A DNA stretch of 64,000 nucleotides. Origin: Pacificispira sp040217575 (GTDB lineage: Bacteria; Pseudomonadota; Alphaproteobacteria; UBA8366; Aestuariispiraceae). Of this stretch, positions 45,439-54,102 are shown piece after piece. A model generated the notes under the pieces. It was not told where the DNA came from. It ran no database searches and saw only the letters and a program-made list of their open reading frames with translations. A program made the position numbers and the translations under genes. Position 1 is the stretch's first letter, and every line of letters starts with the position of its first letter. The DNA lies in the NCBI GenBank assembly GCA_040217575.1, contig JAVJPW010000006.1:186001-250000 (forward strand). Reading direction: 5' to 3'.

Positions 45439-46680
45439 TCAGGCGCCTGATCGGGACGCGCTGGTGGTGTCGACCGGCAGGTCGATTGTCACTGTCGTTC
45501 CCTTTCCGAGTTCGCTGCTCAGGCTGATGGAGCCGTTCTGCATTTCCATCAGGGACTTCGCGATCGACAGACCCAGCCCCGTGCCGACGGTGGGATCTTC
45601 CGCCGGATCATCGACTCCGCCACGTTCGAACGGCTCCATGATCTCTTCCAGTTTTTCTGGCGGAATTCCCGGGCCTTCGTCGATGACGGCCACTTTTGCC
45701 CTGTCTTTGTCATTGAAGGCGCGGATCAGGATATGGGTCTTAGGGTCGGTATATTTAATGGCATTCGACAGGACGTTCGTCAGAACCTGCTGCAAGGCCC
45801 GGTCGTCGGCCAGAACCCGCGTGTTCTTATCGTCGATTTCGACCGACATCGTAAGATTCCGCGGCTCCAGCAGGGGGGTCAGACCTTCGGCACAGCCTTC
45901 GACAACTGTCAGAAGTCGCAGCGTGGAAATGTCCACATTCCGTTTTCCGGATTCAATCGCCGACAGATCCAGAATGTCGTTCACAAGCGACAAAAGGTGG
46001 GTGCCGCTATCCAGAATGTGCTGGGCATAGATCTGATACCGGTCGTTCAACGGACCGAAATGTTTCAACGCGATCATTTCGCTGAACCCCAAAATCGCAT
46101 TCAGCGGTGTCCGGAATTCGTGGCTCATCGTGGCCAGGAACATCGATTTTGCGGAGTTCGCGCGGTTGGCTTCGTCCCGGGCCCGCGCCAGTTCCTTGGC
46201 AAGCTTGACCTGTTGGGCGGCCTCACCCTCCAGACGCCTGCGGGTTTCGTCCAATTCCTTATAACGCTGTTCCAGGGCTTCCGTTGCGCTGCGCAGTTCT
46301 TCCTGCGTTTCGATCTGACTGTTTATGAAGTGGCCGAAAAGATAGATACCCCGGGGCGTTCCGGATTCGTCGGCATAAGGGGCCAGCCCCGCTGAGATCC
46401 AAACTTCCTGACCATCCTTCGATAGGCGCTTGAACTCGGAATGAAAGGATTCGCCGGCCAGAAGCCGGTCCCACATGGTCCGGTAATTCGGGGAATCCCT
46501 TTCATCCGGATGAACAAAGATCGAATGGTGTTTTCCCGTTACTTCATCCAGACGATATCCAAGCTGTGTCAAAAACATGTCGTTTGCGTCGATAACGCGA
46601 CCCGTCATGTCGAGTTCGACTACGGCGTGGGACTGCCAAAGTGCGTCTTTGATCGCACGAAGTTGCTGCAGTTCACTCAC
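45439..46680 (-). CDS. PAS-domain sensor histidine kinase
   Basis: 413 residues, no transmembrane segment, so probably cytosolic. A PAS domain (residues ~1-115, with DMTGRVIDANDMFLTQLGY) is followed by a coiled-coil linker, a HisKA domain with the phosphorylatable His in MSHEFRTPLNAILGFSEMI, and an HATPase domain (NVLSNAIKYT, DEGPGIPPEKLEEIMEPF, GTGLGLSIAKSLMEMQNG). GTG 46680 was chosen because GGGAGGGAAG ends one base before it; ATG 46695 lies inside that region. The HisKA part resembles the DivJ/PleC class. No response regulator gene is adjacent. Confidence 0.9.
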   Translation of the reverse strand: MSELQQLRAIKDALWQSHAVVELDMTGRVIDANDMFLTQLGYRLDEVTGKHHSIFVHPDERDSPNYRTMWDRLLAGESFHSEFKRLSKDGQEVWISAGLAPYADESGTPRGIYLFGHFINSQIETQEELRSATEALEQRYKELDETRRRLEGEAAQQVKLAKELARARDEANRANSAKSMFLATMSHEFRTPLNAILGFSEMIALKHFGPLNDRYQIYAQHILDSGTHLLSLVNDILDLSAIESGKRNVDISTLRLLTVVEGCAEGLTPLLEPRNLTMSVEIDDKNTRVLADDRALQQVLTNVLSNAIKYTDPKTHILIRAFNDKDRAKVAVIDEGPGIPPEKLEEIMEPFERGGVDDPAEDPTVGTGLGLSIAKSLMEMQNGSISLSSELGKGTTVTIDLPVDTTSASRSGA

Positions 46681-46750
46681 GCTTCCCTCCCACATATAAC
46701 CGAGCAGGCCGAATCAACGCACAACCTGAGCGGCGAACGCTAGACCTGAA

Positions 46751-46766
46751 AACCTTAAAAAAGGTT
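46751..46766. promoter_or_regulatory. Inverted repeat with CtrA-like half-sites upstream of the histidine kinase
   Basis: AACCTTAAAAAAGGTT is a perfect inverted repeat (6-bp arms), 71 bases before the kinase start. It also contains TTAA at 46755 and, just beyond, TTAA at 46765, spaced by six bases, whereas the CtrA consensus is TTAA-N7-TTAA. It could be an operator or part of the promoter. Confidence 0.35.
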
Positions 46767-46900
46767 AACGCCTGCGAATGAAATGCAAGATCAAGGACGG
46801 TGGATTCCAAGACCTTCAAGAGATATTACCCGCGAAGAAGCGATCGCGCACCCCAGGGGCAGCCCTGCAAATTTAATAATGTCAAATCTGTGTGGGAGAT

Positions 46901-46977
46901 TGGTGGAACCGAGGAGGACCGAACTCCCGACTTTCGCATTGCGAACGCGACGCTCTCCCGGCTGTATCTACGAAACG
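46901..46977 (-). pseudogene. Displaced, degenerate copy of tRNA-Ala(CGC); 3' part conserved, 5' part lost
   Basis: About 70 bases match the intact tRNA-Ala gene at 47876-47951, including the CCA end, T arm and anticodon loop with CGC. The D arm and 5' acceptor strand (TATCTACGAAACG on the plus strand) no longer match or pair with the 3' strand, so it cannot fold as a tRNA. I count five mismatches over about 71 aligned bases (46894-46964 against 47869-47939), all transitions. Loss of the 5' part with retention of the 3' part is the geometry of an attachment site left by integration into a tRNA 3' end. Confidence 0.8.
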
Positions 46978-47131
46978 CACTAAAAAAATCAACAGAGTCA
47001 ACCTGTTATAAAATCAGGGTAAAAGTCGCAAAATTCCTAATCAAGGGGCTTTGGGTGATAAACGGTCTTCGCGTTGTTTTCCCGAACCGTATGTTTCAAG
47101 CTCTTGGTCGCTGAACAACGGACCATGAGAG

Positions 47132-47788
47132 ATGCCGCCGCTTCTTGAGTTTTTGGACTATTTGGGGATTGCCGTTTTCGCCGTCTCAGGTGCTTTGGTT
47201 GCGTCTAGAAGGGAGATGGACCTCATCGGCTTTGGGCTGATGGCAAGCCTGACCGGGATTGGCGGAGGGACATTGCGGGACCTCCTGCTGGACCGGCCCG
47301 TCTTCTGGATCGAGACTCCGTTCGCCGTCGGGGTCTGCCTTGCCGTCGCGACAATCGTGTATTTCACCGCGCATATCATTCAGCGCCGGTACATCCTTGT
47401 TCTCTGGGCGGACGCGATTGGTATCTCCGCCTATTCGGTGATGGGCGCCGAAGTGGCGCTGCGAACCGGAACGAACGAACTCGTTGCGATCGTTATGGGG
47501 ATCATGACGGCCACCTTCGGCGGGCTGGCCCGCGATGTGGTTTGTCAGGAAACCCCGCTGATCCTCCGGAAAGAGGTCTACGCGACCTGTGCACTCTTAG
47601 GGGCCGCTGTCTACGTTGGTGCCGATGCAATTGGGATATCTGGAACCTGGGCTGCGCTCGCAGGGTTTGTTGCGGCGTTTGCGCTCCGGGCCGGCGGTAT
47701 TCGGCGTGCGTGGACCCTACCGACATATCGCGCCCGGCCAGGCCGGCACTATGAAGAGCTCGACAATCCCGTAGAGCCGGATCAATAG
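47132..47788 (+). CDS. Trimeric intracellular cation (TRIC) channel family protein
   Basis: 218 residues of the UPF0126/YicG family: two homologous halves of three helices each, with the duplicated motifs ASLTGIGGGTLRDLLLDRPVFW and GIMTATFGGLARDVVCQETPLIL. The Gly-rich kinks (GIGGG, TFGG) form the potassium pore in bacterial TRICs. Codon use is less GC-biased than in neighbouring genes, and the upstream sequence is AT-rich. It is the only gene between the two tRNA-Ala copies, so it was probably acquired as cargo. Confidence 0.92.
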   Translation: MPPLLEFLDYLGIAVFAVSGALVASRREMDLIGFGLMASLTGIGGGTLRDLLLDRPVFWIETPFAVGVCLAVATIVYFTAHIIQRRYILVLWADAIGISAYSVMGAEVALRTGTNELVAIVMGIMTATFGGLARDVVCQETPLILRKEVYATCALLGAAVYVGADAIGISGTWAALAGFVAAFALRAGGIRRAWTLPTYRARPGRHYEELDNPVEPDQ

Positions 47789-47875
47789 ACGTCTCGGACA
47801 CGCGAAGGCTAGAACGATAGTTAGCCTGCAAAGCACATTCCGGCCCAAAGGGACACTAACCTGACGGAGGGGGAT

Positions 47876-47951
<76 letters not shown>

Positions 47952-48000
47952 ACAATCGTTCGGGACGGCGGTGAAAACCTGCCCCGGCGAACGAGGCCGG

Positions 48001-48029
48001 AATATCGTCGCGGGCGTGCAGTCTGTCAA
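48001..48029 (-). promoter_or_regulatory. Sigma-70-type promoter of tRNA-Ala
   Basis: On the minus strand, TTGACA (48029-48024) is followed after exactly 17 bases by GATATT (48006-48001). Transcription would start near 47994, about 40 bases before the tRNA 5' end at 47951. Confidence 0.8.
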
Positions 48030-48171
48030 GACAGGAAAACATCGTTTGTCGCACGGCGCCCCCGATGCCTCATGACTTGCGAATCCGGCTTTCGCGGCCT
48101 ATTTCTGCAGCATGGATCAAAGCGTGCCCGACGCATCGGGTGCGCGGAAAAACTGTCGGATTGTCGGGCTC

Positions 48172-48468
48172 ATGGAATTGGTCGTTACGTCTTTCATCCA
48201 GGTTCTGCTGATCGCCATCAACATCTATGTCTGGATGGTGATCGCGTCGGCGGTCCTGAGCTGGCTTGTCGCGTTCAACGTGATCAACACGTCCAACCGC
48301 TTTGTCTATGCGGTGGGCGATGCGCTGTACCGCCTGACAGAGCCTGCGCTTCGCCCCATTCGCCGGATCCTGCCAAACCTGGGTGCAGTCGATATCTCCC
48401 CCATCGTTCTGCTGCTGATACTTTTCTTCCTTCAGAACATTCTGTCCGGGCTTGCCTACCGGCTCTGA
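48172..48468 (+). CDS. YggT family membrane protein
   Basis: 98 residues from ATG 48172. Two hydrophobic segments (SFIQVLLIAINIYVWMVIA and PIVLLLILFFLQNILSGL) flank the family motif ALYRLTEPALRPIRRILPNLGAVDISPI. YggT proteins have been linked to osmotic tolerance and cell division in different bacteria. It overlaps the DUF167 gene by 17 bases, the pairing that gives the yggT-yggU names. Confidence 0.92.
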   Translation: MELVVTSFIQVLLIAINIYVWMVIASAVLSWLVAFNVINTSNRFVYAVGDALYRLTEPALRPIRRILPNLGAVDISPIVLLLILFFLQNILSGLAYRL

Positions 48469-48793
48469 CAGTCCGGTCGCGCGCTCCGATGACGGGGTGC
48501 GCCTGACCGTGCGGGTCACACCGAAATCTTCAAAAGACATGCTGGGCGGATTGGGCGTCCTGCCGGACGGCAGGACATGTCTTTTCGCGCGGGTATCGTC
48601 GCCACCTGCCGATGGCAAGGCGAATGCAGCGCTGATAAAGCTTTTGGCAAAGACGTTCAGATTGCCGAAAACGTCGCTAGACATCGTATCCGGCGCGACG
48701 GACAGGATTAAGGTCGTCGCGATATCTGGCGACACGCCGGACCTGGAAACGGTCATCGTGGCGGGGATCGCCGAACTGGATGCAAAAACGTAA
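48452..48793 (+). CDS. DUF167 (YggU) family protein
   Basis: 113 residues if started at TTG 48452, inside the end of yggT. Family core is VRVTPKSSKDMLGGL, then ARVSSPPADGKANAALIKLLAKTFRLPKTSLDIVSGATDRIKVV, matching the YggU fold. Function unknown. No ATG or GTG upstream of the conserved core fits better, although a later start would only trim the variable N-terminus. Confidence 0.88.
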   Translation: MPTGSDSPVARSDDGVRLTVRVTPKSSKDMLGGLGVLPDGRTCLFARVSSPPADGKANAALIKLLAKTFRLPKTSLDIVSGATDRIKVVAISGDTPDLETVIVAGIAELDAKT

Positions 48794-48811
48794 AGACAAA
48801 AGGCAGGGGTT

Positions 48812-49705
48812 ATGACGGAAGCGGTTAAGATTGACGGCAAGGCCTTCGCGGCGGGACTGCGCGAACGGGTGGCGGGCGCGGTCGCAACATTGAAGGCGGA
48901 CCATGGTCTGACGCCGGGGCTTGCGGTGGTATTGGTCGGGGAAGACCCGGCAAGCCAGGTCTATGTCCGGAACAAGGGCAAGCAAACGGTCGAAGCGGGC
49001 ATGGAAAGCTTCGAATACAAGATGGATGAAAGCACGTCGCAGGAAGAACTCCTGGAAAAAGTGCACGCGCTGAATGCCGATCCAAAGGTAAACGGCATCC
49101 TGGTACAGCTTCCCCTGCCCAAACAGATTGATGAACAGGCGGTGCTGGCGGCGATCGACCCGGACAAGGATGTGGACGGGTTCCATGTCGTCAATGTCGG
49201 TCGCCTGAATACGGGCAGTCCGGATGCGATGGTCCCGTGCACGCCTCTTGGCTGCCTGTTGCTGTTGAGGGACCATTTCGGCGGCGCGCTGTCCGGCAAG
49301 AAGGCAATCGTCGTGGGGCGGTCGAACATTGTCGGGAAGCCGATGTTCAACCTGTTGCTTCAGGAAAGTTGCACGGTCACCGTGGCGCATTCGCGCACTT
49401 CCGACCTTCCGGCGGAAGTCCGCCAGGCCGACATCGTGATCGCCGCGGTTGGGCGGCCGGAAATGGTCAAGGGCGAATGGCTGAAGCCGGGTGCGGTCGT
49501 GATCGATGTCGGGATCAACCGTATCGATAAACCCGACGGTGGTACGCGCCTGGTCGGCGACGTGGACTATCAAAGCGCGCTGCCGGTCGCATCCGCGATC
49601 ACGCCGGTCCCGGGCGGCGTCGGGCCAATGACGATTGCCTGTCTGTTGCGCAATACGGTGACGGCAGCCTGCCGCCAAAACGGGGTCGCGGAACCGGAAA
49701 TGTGA
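48812..49705 (+). CDS. folD: Bifunctional methylenetetrahydrofolate dehydrogenase/cyclohydrolase
   Basis: 297 residues. Motifs are LAVVLVGEDPASQVYVRNK with the conserved Tyr and Lys region, VNGILVQLPLPKQID, the C-terminal NADP site with IVVGRSNIVGKPMFNLLLQ, and PVPGGVGPMTIACLLRNT. It interconverts one-carbon units between 5,10-methylene- and 10-formyl-THF, and so works downstream of the fol genes at 18-20 kb. It follows the DUF167 gene by 18 bases. Confidence 0.96.
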   Translation: MTEAVKIDGKAFAAGLRERVAGAVATLKADHGLTPGLAVVLVGEDPASQVYVRNKGKQTVEAGMESFEYKMDESTSQEELLEKVHALNADPKVNGILVQLPLPKQIDEQAVLAAIDPDKDVDGFHVVNVGRLNTGSPDAMVPCTPLGCLLLLRDHFGGALSGKKAIVVGRSNIVGKPMFNLLLQESCTVTVAHSRTSDLPAEVRQADIVIAAVGRPEMVKGEWLKPGAVVIDVGINRIDKPDGGTRLVGDVDYQSALPVASAITPVPGGVGPMTIACLLRNTVTAACRQNGVAEPEM

Positions 49706-49724
49706 CCGCCGGGTCTGACCCGGG

Positions 49725-50222
49725 CTAGTCGCTGGGCCCCAGCGGTTCGTCCGGGTTCACCGGGACGCCATATTCGCGCTTGGACGTGCGGATACCCATG
49801 GCAGAGCGAACATTCGCCACATTGGGCGCAGCCGTCAGCTCACTGGTCAGAAACCGGTTGTAGCTTTCAAGGTCGCGGGCGACGACCTTCAAAAGGAAGT
49901 CGGTATCGCCTTGCAGCATGTGGCATTCGCGGACCAGCGGCCAGTGCATCGCCATTTCTTCGAAATGGACCAGGTCGCTTTCCGCCTGGCTGACCAGCCC
50001 GACGAAAGCAAAGACGGTGATGTCGAACCCCAACAGTTCGCCGTCCAGGTCCGCATGATAGCCGCGAATATAGCCCTGTTCTTCCAGGGCCCGCACCCGG
50101 CGCAGGCAGGGGGGCGCCGATATGCCGGCGCGGTTGGCAAGTTCGACGTTGGTAATTCGGCCATTGTCCTGAAGATCGCGAAGGATGGTTTTGTCGATCC
50201 TGTCCAGTTTTGAACGCCGCAT
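49725..50222 (-). CDS. Lrp/AsnC family transcriptional regulator
   Basis: 165 residues from ATG 50222. An N-terminal winged helix-turn-helix (KLDRIDKTILRDLQDNGRITNVELANRAGISAPPCLRRVRALEEQGYIRGY) is followed by the RAM ligand-binding domain (VRECHMLQGDTDFLLKVVARDLESYNRFL). Such proteins sense amino acids. It is divergent from the ELM1 gene, with about 140 bases between for regulation. Confidence 0.93.
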   Translation of the reverse strand: MRRSKLDRIDKTILRDLQDNGRITNVELANRAGISAPPCLRRVRALEEQGYIRGYHADLDGELLGFDITVFAFVGLVSQAESDLVHFEEMAMHWPLVRECHMLQGDTDFLLKVVARDLESYNRFLTSELTAAPNVANVRSAMGIRTSKREYGVPVNPDEPLGPSD

Positions 50223-50361
50223 GCCGAACTTCCCGAAATTTGCCAATTTGTTTGCCCGAATGGATACGGAAACTACTCTTACGGGCTTCGACGCGCAATA
50301 ATGTTATACAAACGATGGGACCTTGCCGCGATTTGCATCTGGCGGCATAAGGGACGCCATC

Positions 50362-51369
50362 ATGGAAAACGCGTCCGACACAATCGAAACCGGAACTGCG
50401 GGGCAGGAAATGACCATCTGGGTCATGACCGACGGCCGGGCCGGTAATGTGGTAAGCGCGCGCGGACTGGCCGACGCCGTCGGTCTTCCCTATGTCGAAA
50501 AGGTAATCGCCCTTGCGCGCCCGCATGTCTGGATGCCGCCCGCGTTGTGGGTGTTCCGGTCGCTTGGGATTGACCGGTCGGGAAGCGATCCGGTGGAACC
50601 GCCCTGGCCGGACCTGATTATCTCATGCGGGCGGCGTGCCGTTGGAACGGTCTTGGAAATCAAGCGCAGAAGCGGCGGACGGACTCATACCGTCCATATC
50701 CAGGACCCACATGTCGACCTTTCCCGTTTCGACCTGATCGCTGCGCCGGCCCACGACAATCTTTCCGGCCCGAATGTCGTCACCACATTGGGGGGGCTGA
50801 ACAGTGTGAACGGCGCCCGACTTTCCACGGCGCGGGACGTCTGGCGCGACCGCCTGCAGGTCTTGCCGGAACCCCGCATTGCGGTGCTGATCGGCGGCCG
50901 CAGCCGGGCCTATGACTTCACCCGTGCGGATGCGGAAATGCTGGCGGGACAACTGCTGGACCTGCAACGTGCCACGGGTGGCGGCCTGATGATAACTGCT
51001 TCGCGCCGCACCGGCGCGGACGCAGGTGAACTGCTGCGTGAACGTCTGTCGGGCGCCGATATCGATTTCTGGGACGGGCAGGGGGACAACCCTTATCTTG
51101 GCTATCTTGCCTGGGCGGATCATCTGATCGTGACCGGCGACAGCGTCAACATGACAAGCGAGGCGCTGGCGACGGGCCGCCCGGTTCATACCGTAGCCAT
51201 GCGGCCTATTGGAAACCGTGCGAAAAAGTTTGAATGCTTTCACGAAAGCCTGCGAAAGGCCGGACTGACCCGGCCATTTGACGGAACGCTTACCGGCACG
51301 GCGCGGCCGCCCCTGCGTGAAACGGAAACCGTAGCGGCGCGTGTCCGGGAAATGATTCTGCGGACCTGA
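50362..51369 (+). CDS. ELM1/DUF1022 family protein
   Basis: 335 residues from ATG 50362. It belongs to the bacterial homologues of plant mitochondrial fission protein ELM1: MTDGRAGNVVSARGLADAVGLPY at the N-terminus, HIQDPHVDLSRFDLIAAPAHD in the middle and LAWADHLIVTGDSVNMTSEALATGRPVH near the C-terminus. The fold resembles GT-B glycosyltransferases, so activity on an envelope sugar is conceivable. It is a single gene followed by a terminator. Confidence 0.88.
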   Translation: MENASDTIETGTAGQEMTIWVMTDGRAGNVVSARGLADAVGLPYVEKVIALARPHVWMPPALWVFRSLGIDRSGSDPVEPPWPDLIISCGRRAVGTVLEIKRRSGGRTHTVHIQDPHVDLSRFDLIAAPAHDNLSGPNVVTTLGGLNSVNGARLSTARDVWRDRLQVLPEPRIAVLIGGRSRAYDFTRADAEMLAGQLLDLQRATGGGLMITASRRTGADAGELLRERLSGADIDFWDGQGDNPYLGYLAWADHLIVTGDSVNMTSEALATGRPVHTVAMRPIGNRAKKFECFHESLRKAGLTRPFDGTLTGTARPPLRETETVAARVREMILRT

Positions 51370-51424
51370 ACGGCAATCCCTCGCAAATCGCGTCCGCCAT
51401 CCCCATCTGGGACTTTGGGAGGCA

Positions 51425-51449
51425 CGACGCGTTTTTTGGCGTCGCTTTT
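51425..51449 (+). terminator. Hairpin terminator after the ELM1 gene
   Basis: CGACGC pairs with GCGTCG around an 8-base T-rich loop, followed by CTTTTA. It lies 55 bases after the stop, before the LysR gene. Confidence 0.65.
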
Positions 51450-51514
51450 ACCGGGCGACTCCCATATTTTGTGACTGTTGGGAACGCAATTCTGAAGAAA
51501 CGGGCATTTCAGCC

Positions 51515-52411
51515 ATGGTCATGGACTGGGACAGGCTGCGCATTTTTCACGCCGTTGCGGAAGCGGGAAGCTTCACGCATGCGGGTGAGAAACTGAATCT
51601 GAGCCAATCTGCGATTTCGCGCCAGATCTCCTCGCTGGAAGAAAGCGTGCGCGTTCCGCTGTTCCACCGCCATGCGCGCGGCCTGTTGCTGACGGAACAG
51701 GGTGAGATGCTGTTCCGGACCGTGAAGGATGTCTTCCACAAACTGAGCATGGCCGAAGCACGGTTGGCCGAAACCAAGGACCGGCCGTCCGGCCCGCTGA
51801 AGATCACGACGACGATGGCGCTGGGGTCGACGTGGCTGACGCCGCAGATCAAGGAATTCATCGACCTGTTCCCGGAAGTCGATGTCACGATCGTCCTTTC
51901 AGACGAAGAACTCGATCTGGGAATGCGCCAGGCCGATGTGGCGATCCGGATGACGCCGCCCCGGCAGCCGGACCTGATACAGCGCCCGTTGATGAGCGTG
52001 AAGCACGTCCTGTATGCCAGCCCGGATTATATTGAACGGCGCGGCGTTCCGTCGACGACGGCGGACCTGGACCATCACGACCTGATCGTGTTCGGCGAAG
52101 ACGCGCCGCTGCCGTCAAAGACGATTAACTGGCTGTTGGATATCGGGTCGAAACCCGAAGCCCCGCGCCGACCCATTCTGCGCGTGAACAACGTTTATGG
52201 AATCTATCGCGCGGTCCGGTCCGGTCTGGGCATCGCCGCCTTGCCGGAATTCATGCAGCCGGAACAGACGCCGCTGGAACAGGTGCTGCCGGAAATCGAA
52301 GGTCCGGTGACACAGGCCTATTTCGTCTATCCGGAAGAACTGCGCCATTCAAAGCGGATAACGGTGTTCCGGGACTTTCTGCTGCGCAAGGTGGCCGAAC
52401 ACAATTTCTGA
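51515..52411 (+). CDS. LysR-type regulator, VtlR/LsrB-like
   Basis: 298 residues. An N-terminal HTH (LRIFHAVAEAGSFTHAGEKLNLSQSAISRQISSLEESVRVPLF) is followed by a LysR substrate-binding domain (LKITTTMALGSTWLTPQIKEFIDLFPEVDV). The sequence fits the alphaproteobacterial VtlR/LsrB group, regulators of envelope and small-RNA genes. Rhizobial LsrB is reported to sense oxidants through cysteines, whereas I see no cysteine in this protein. ATG 51521 is an alternative start. Confidence 0.88.
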   Translation: MVMDWDRLRIFHAVAEAGSFTHAGEKLNLSQSAISRQISSLEESVRVPLFHRHARGLLLTEQGEMLFRTVKDVFHKLSMAEARLAETKDRPSGPLKITTTMALGSTWLTPQIKEFIDLFPEVDVTIVLSDEELDLGMRQADVAIRMTPPRQPDLIQRPLMSVKHVLYASPDYIERRGVPSTTADLDHHDLIVFGEDAPLPSKTINWLLDIGSKPEAPRRPILRVNNVYGIYRAVRSGLGIAALPEFMQPEQTPLEQVLPEIEGPVTQAYFVYPEELRHSKRITVFRDFLLRKVAEHNF

Positions 52412-52420
52412 CGCCGGGGA

Positions 52421-53011
52421 TTATTCCGCGGCGGCAGCCTTGGTGGAACTCAGTTCGCTGTGGCCGAACTTCGATTTGGCGAAGACATTGCGAACCATCG
52501 GTTCGAAGAATTCCAGCGGCAGCGTGTCATAGTCCGGGTCGAACGCGTTCTGGTCATAGTTCTGGCAGAAATAGACGCAGTCTTCGTAGTAGGGATGGTC
52601 CTTGAACCGGTCCCGCGCGTTCCGGTCGCCGCCCAGGAAATGGTCGTAGTAATAGCCCTGGAACAGCGCGTGATATTTCACGATCCAGTGGACCTTGTCG
52701 CTGACGAACGGCTTCAGGATTGCGGCGGCGAGTTCCGAATGATTGTAGGGGCTCAGGATGTCCCCCAGATCGTGAAGCAGGGCCGCGACCACCATTTCCT
52801 CATCCGCGCCGTCACGATGGGCCAGCGTCGCGGATTGCAGTGAATGGACATAGCGGGTGACCCGGTAGCCGCCCCAGTCGACGTCCAGCGACTTCAACTG
52901 CGCCAGGATTCGGTCGACCAGATCTTCGTTGAACTTCTCTTCCAACCGGCAAAGCAGATCCCAATCTTCCTGGGTGCCATCTTCCATTCTGGTCCAGTTC
53001 ACATATTCCAT
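52421..53011 (-). CDS. HD-domain protein (PhnZ/MIOX-like)
   Basis: 196 residues from ATG 53011 with AAGGAAC upstream. Metal-site pattern: His in RYVHSLQSAT, His-Asp in LLHDLGD, His in PYNHSELAAAIL and His in KYHALFQGYYYDHFLGGD. The layout with RDGADEEMVVAALLHDLGD recalls PhnZ and myo-inositol oxygenase, mixed-valent diiron oxygenases within the HD superfamily, but phosphohydrolase activity is equally possible. No phosphonate or inositol genes are adjacent. Convergent with the LysR gene. Confidence 0.82.
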   Translation of the reverse strand: MEYVNWTRMEDGTQEDWDLLCRLEEKFNEDLVDRILAQLKSLDVDWGGYRVTRYVHSLQSATLAHRDGADEEMVVAALLHDLGDILSPYNHSELAAAILKPFVSDKVHWIVKYHALFQGYYYDHFLGGDRNARDRFKDHPYYEDCVYFCQNYDQNAFDPDYDTLPLEFFEPMVRNVFAKSKFGHSELSSTKAAAAE

Positions 53012-53190
53012 GGCGGGTTCCTTCCGGGTCTTCGCACAACCGCACCAGAATGCCGGACATGCATTCGGCGTCAAGAGCGATCCCGGTGAAAGGTTTTGAT
53101 CGGGACCATCGACGAACCCGATTTCCCCTCGTTTTCATGCGTGGATCGGTGCGCCATGCCGATTGAAACGGCTGGCGCCCGACATCTTGA

Positions 53191-54096
53191 TTATAGGTCC
53201 GATCCGCGCCGGTTTTCGCGCCACGCGACGAACAGGCCGGCGCCGATTACCAGGACACACCCAAACCAGACTGCGATGCCGGGCAATTCATCGAACACCA
53301 GATAGCCAAGCACCGTCGCCGTCACCATTTCCATATAGGGCATCGGTGCCATGGCCGATGCTTCCACCCGGTCGGCCGCCCAGATGATCAGCCCGTGCCC
53401 CAGTGTCAGGACGGCGCCCATGATCGCGATCCGGCCCCAGTCCGCCAAAGTGAAGGGCTCATAGACGGGCACCATTAAAACACCCATGAACAGCGTGCCG
53501 ACGACGCCCATCCAGAACATGGTGACCATCGGCGGGTTCTTTCCGGCGTTCATGCGCGCAAAGACGATGTAACCGACCAGACAGGCCGCCGCCCCCAGCG
53601 GATAGACCGAACCGCCCAGAAAGACGTCCGACCCCGGGCGGACGATCAGCAAGACCCCGCCGAACCCGACGATGACGGCAGACCATCGCCAGGGACCGAT
53701 TTTTTCTCCGAACAGAATGCCGGACAATGCGACGACGATCAGTGGGGCAACAAACAGCGTTGATGTGACCGTGGGCATCGGCAGTTCCCGCAGCCCGAAA
53801 AAGATCATGACCGTCGCCCCGGCCACCGTCAGTCCCAATCCGATCTGAAGGATCGGAGCCCTGGGCCGGAACCCGCGAAGCCCGTGGAACCAGATGACCA
53901 GGGGCGCCATGATGGCGACCTGGGCCAGCCACCGGCCCCAGCCGATCTGAAGCGGATTAATGCCGCCGATCCCCATCGCCTTTGCGATTGCATCGGATAT
54001 AGGCAGCAGCAGGAATCCGACACCTGCGGCCAGCATGCCAAGTGCGACCGACGGGGCCGGCGCTGACGCACCGGCGCTATTGGTTCCCCCACCCAT
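53191..54096 (-). CDS. EamA/DMT-family transporter
   Basis: 301 residues with about ten hydrophobic helices in two EamA repeats (first with LQIGWGRWLAQVAIMAPLVIWF, second with GAAACLVGYIVFARM then LVFDELPG near the end). These proteins export metabolites such as amino acids; the substrate is unknown. Start ATG 54096 lies 6 bases after the lpd stop, so it is probably expressed with lpd. Confidence 0.9.
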   Translation of the reverse strand: MGGGTNSAGASAPAPSVALGMLAAGVGFLLLPISDAIAKAMGIGGINPLQIGWGRWLAQVAIMAPLVIWFHGLRGFRPRAPILQIGLGLTVAGATVMIFFGLRELPMPTVTSTLFVAPLIVVALSGILFGEKIGPWRWSAVIVGFGGVLLIVRPGSDVFLGGSVYPLGAAACLVGYIVFARMNAGKNPPMVTMFWMGVVGTLFMGVLMVPVYEPFTLADWGRIAIMGAVLTLGHGLIIWAADRVEASAMAPMPYMEMVTATVLGYLVFDELPGIAVWFGCVLVIGAGLFVAWRENRRGSDL

Positions 54097-54102
54097 GTTC
54101 GC

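Noticed and set aside
49707..49725. CCGGGT-CTG-ACCCGG hairpin between folD and the Lrp gene
   Set aside because: A neat stem, but no U-rich tail on either strand, so I do not call it a terminator.
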